A stretch of 6,566 nucleotides of DNA from Candidatus Cloacimonadota bacterium. Lineage in GTDB: Bacteria; Cloacimonadota; Cloacimonadia; Cloacimonadales; TCS61. The first letter of the stretch is position 1, and each line of letters begins with the position of its first letter. A program made the position numbers and the translations under genes. Positions 4,746 to 6,566 of this stretch are shown in pieces. The stretch is from contig JAUVKM010000124.1 of the NCBI GenBank assembly GCA_030596265.1, positions 1 to 6,566 of the forward strand, written 5' to 3'. The notes under the pieces were generated by a model. That model was not told where the DNA came from. It saw only the letters and a program-made list of their open reading frames with translations, and did no database searches.

Positions 4746-6566
4746 TTATTTCAACAGCAACATTTTATTGATTAGTAATTTGGAATCATTAATTTCTAAT
4801 TTATAGAAGTAGACACCCGATGCAACACGTTTATTATGTTTATTAGTTCCATTCCAAATAATTGTATGTTCCCCATTTAGCTGAATCTCATTTACCAATG
4901 TTTTAACTTTTTGACCCTTAATGTTATAAATACTCAACTCAACTTTACCTTCTTCTGGGATACTATAATTTATATTCGTTTCGGGATTAAATGGATTTGG
5001 ATAATTTTGTAATCTGAATGTGTTTTGTACAACCGCATCATCCGCATTACTATAATCCTGATCTGTGATTATAATTGTGAACTCCAAAAGTGTATCGGCT
5101 GGAGTATATTCTACAATACCATTTTCCGGGATTTCCAAATAACCTTCCGGCATTTCTATAAAAATTCTGGCAGTTTCTGGCAATTCAAAAGAATTCACAT
5201 TAAAGAATAACGGCTGCAGATCAGTAAGCTGAAGTTTTGCATTCCATGAATATATATAATCCTGTGTTTCATTTTGTGGTGATGTAACAGATTGATGCAG
5301 CTCTTTAGTTACTCCGCCAATTTCCATTGGAATACTGAATGTGACAATATCCATGAATGGTTTTGCAAGTGGTTTAAGAAGATCGTAATTTGCATCATAC
5401 AGTGAATCTGCAACATTAGAAGTTCCAACAAGAACAGATGATATATCATTGTTTTCCTGCTCAACGATAATTCTTGCTTTCCAATTAAGATCATACTCAG
5501 GTGAAAATTCATTGGAATAATATGGGATGAATTTCACTGTGATATTATCTTCATAACAATATAAGTAATAGGCATTAGTCGAAACCAACTCATAAACCGG
5601 ATCAAAGCTATTATTAAAATCAAAAACAGCAGGTTCGATCAACCTGTTCTGTACTGCTTGATAGTATTCATAATCAACATTATTTACAGAAAATACTAAC
5701 TGATCAATATCATAATGTGCTCTATGCGGATTCGGAATAATATTCCATCCAGAACTCATTTGCATACTGTATGCTGTTTTCTGCATGGTTACATTATTTA
5801 AAGCAAAATAGTTATCTTGCGGAGCATAATTCCAGTAAGGATGAAGAAATTCCGGTTCATCCACTAAATTAAATTCAGCATCAATAAATTCATAAAACTC
5901 TACATTCTCACCAAATATCTCCTCGGTGGAATATTGATTCGTATTGAAATTTTTGGTCATCAGATTCCAACCTTGATAAGTTTCCACAATATTTTGCGGA
6001 GAGATGATACCAAAACTATAAGCTGAATAATGATGCAATGTGTCACCTTCATCCATAACCAGATCTATCCTGCAACTTAGGTCTTCAAATAATAGCTGTG
6101 GAACAACCCATTCAACATTAGAGATAGTTGGATACAATTCAGTTTCAATTGGAATTGTTATCTCATCATTTTCTGTATAAACATTTATATGATCGATAGT
6201 GGTACTCATATTCACTGACCAGCTAATTTCAAGAACTTCATTTGGATAGAGTAACTGGTTGGGAATATCATCGAAATCCAATGAAGGGGTTAAATTCCCA
6301 TAATACAAAGTAAAAGTATAATAATTAGAGTTAGTTGGAGTGAAAGTATAAGCACTGGTTGAAAGGTCAATATATTGCCCATTTACATAAAGATAGAATC
6401 TTTCAGCATTTCTGTCCAGATTTGTAATGTTTATTTCAATCGGTAAATTCAATTGATTTGTACGCACTCGATAAACCCAGCTTTTAAGCTGTTCTTCAGT
6501 ATTGTAAGCTCCGTAGATCTCTTGTTCATAATTATTAGGAACGTTATTCCAATATTGCTCATAGAA
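4746..6566 (-). CDS. C-terminal part of a large secreted protein with Ig-like, GWN-repeat and sorting modules, 5' end missing
   Basis: The frame is open from the right edge, so 606 residues are visible and the true start is outside. A GTG at 6467 is in frame but lacks a ribosome-binding site and a signal peptide. Residues 1-95 are not recognised. Residues about 96-191 look like an Ig-like beta-sandwich (LLYPNEVLEISWSV, then VEWVVPQLL and CRIDLVMDEGD), similar in style to Ser-Thr-rich anchored cell-surface domains. Residues about 198-345 show two related units starting GWNLM (199) and SGWNIIPNP (272), the second ending near YYLY; paired GWN-type units are common in Cloacimonadota-like secreted proteins. 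Residues 360-510 appear beta-rich and are not recognised. Residues 521-606 are the FlgD-Ig-like sorting module (NYPNPFNP, IYNIKGQK, WNGTN, SGVYFYKL) ending NKMLLLK, more diverged from the two beta-helix proteins than they are from each other. A catalytic domain such as a protease may lie upstream but none is visible. It precedes the beta-helix genes by 112 bases. Confidence 0.88.
   Translation of the reverse strand, partial: FYEQYWNNVPNNYEQEIYGAYNTEEQLKSWVYRVRTNQLNLPIEINITNLDRNAERFYLYVNGQYIDLSTSAYTFTPTNSNYYTFTLYYGNLTPSLDFDDIPNQLLYPNEVLEISWSVNMSTTIDHINVYTENDEITIPIETELYPTISNVEWVVPQLLFEDLSCRIDLVMDEGDTLHHYSAYSFGIISPQNIVETYQGWNLMTKNFNTNQYSTEEIFGENVEFYEFIDAEFNLVDEPEFLHPYWNYAPQDNYFALNNVTMQKTAYSMQMSSGWNIIPNPHRAHYDIDQLVFSVNNVDYEYYQAVQNRLIEPAVFDFNNSFDPVYELVSTNAYYLYCYEDNITVKFIPYYSNEFSPEYDLNWKARIIVEQENNDISSVLVGTSNVADSLYDANYDLLKPLAKPFMDIVTFSIPMEIGGVTKELHQSVTSPQNETQDYIYSWNAKLQLTDLQPLFFNVNSFELPETARIFIEMPEGYLEIPENGIVEYTPADTLLEFTIIITDQDYSNADDAVVQNTFRLQNYPNPFNPETNINYSIPEEGKVELSIYNIKGQKVKTLVNEIQLNGEHTIIWNGTNKHNKRVASGVYFYKLEINDSKLLINKMLLLK

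Noticed and set aside
5025..5512. Short frames at 5025-5210 (plus) and 5309-5512 (minus)
   Set aside because: Both lie inside the well-supported large minus-strand gene and lack a ribosome-binding site or recognisable protein features.
6465..6467. GTG at 6467 as the start of the right-edge gene
   Set aside because: The frame stays open for 33 more codons to the edge, there is no Shine-Dalgarno and no signal peptide follows, so the gene is truncated by the window.

Overview
The window is AT-rich and every gene reads on the minus strand, so transcription runs from high to low coordinates. It holds four exported-protein genes, two of them cut by the window edges. At least three end in the same roughly 90-residue C-terminal module (NYPNPFNP, then IYNIKGQK, then W-N-G-T-N, then SGIYLYKL, then a basic ...LLLK end). 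This FlgD-Ig-like or type IX-like sorting module, together with the beta-helix style, is typical of FCB-group bacteria and most resembles Candidatus Cloacimonadota. The lineage is inferred from protein style, not from a marker gene.

Layout in transcription order: (1) 6566 to 4746, the C-terminal 606 residues of a large secreted protein with an Ig-like domain, two GWN-type repeats and the C-terminal sorting module; its start lies beyond the right edge. (2) 4745 to 4634, a 112-base gap with two copies of a short AACC...GGTT palindrome that pair into a long imperfect hairpin. (3) 4633 to 2852, a 593-residue right-handed beta-helix protein. (4) 2840 to 630, a 736-residue paralogue with two beta-helix modules and regular GGGI-x-C rungs. 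(5) 617 to the left edge, the first 205 residues of a secreted protein with a jelly-roll (MAM or choice-of-anchor-like) domain.

The last three genes are separated by only 11 to 12 bases, each gap holding a GGAG ribosome-binding site, so they probably form one transcript. The two beta-helix genes are a tandem duplication: the signal peptide and N-terminal cap (81 of 110 residues identical) and the 3' end (103 of 113 bases identical) are conserved, while the central helix differs greatly in sequence and length. The likely role is display or release of elongated, perhaps adhesive or glycan-interacting proteins. No catalytic residues are recognisable and no substrate can be named.

I see no RNA gene, CRISPR array, transposase, or defence or metabolic enzyme. 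The most interesting items are a ladder of in-register cysteines in the 736-residue protein, a GC-rich palindromic insertion read in frame inside its sorting module, the duplicated gene junctions, and the paired intergenic palindromes.
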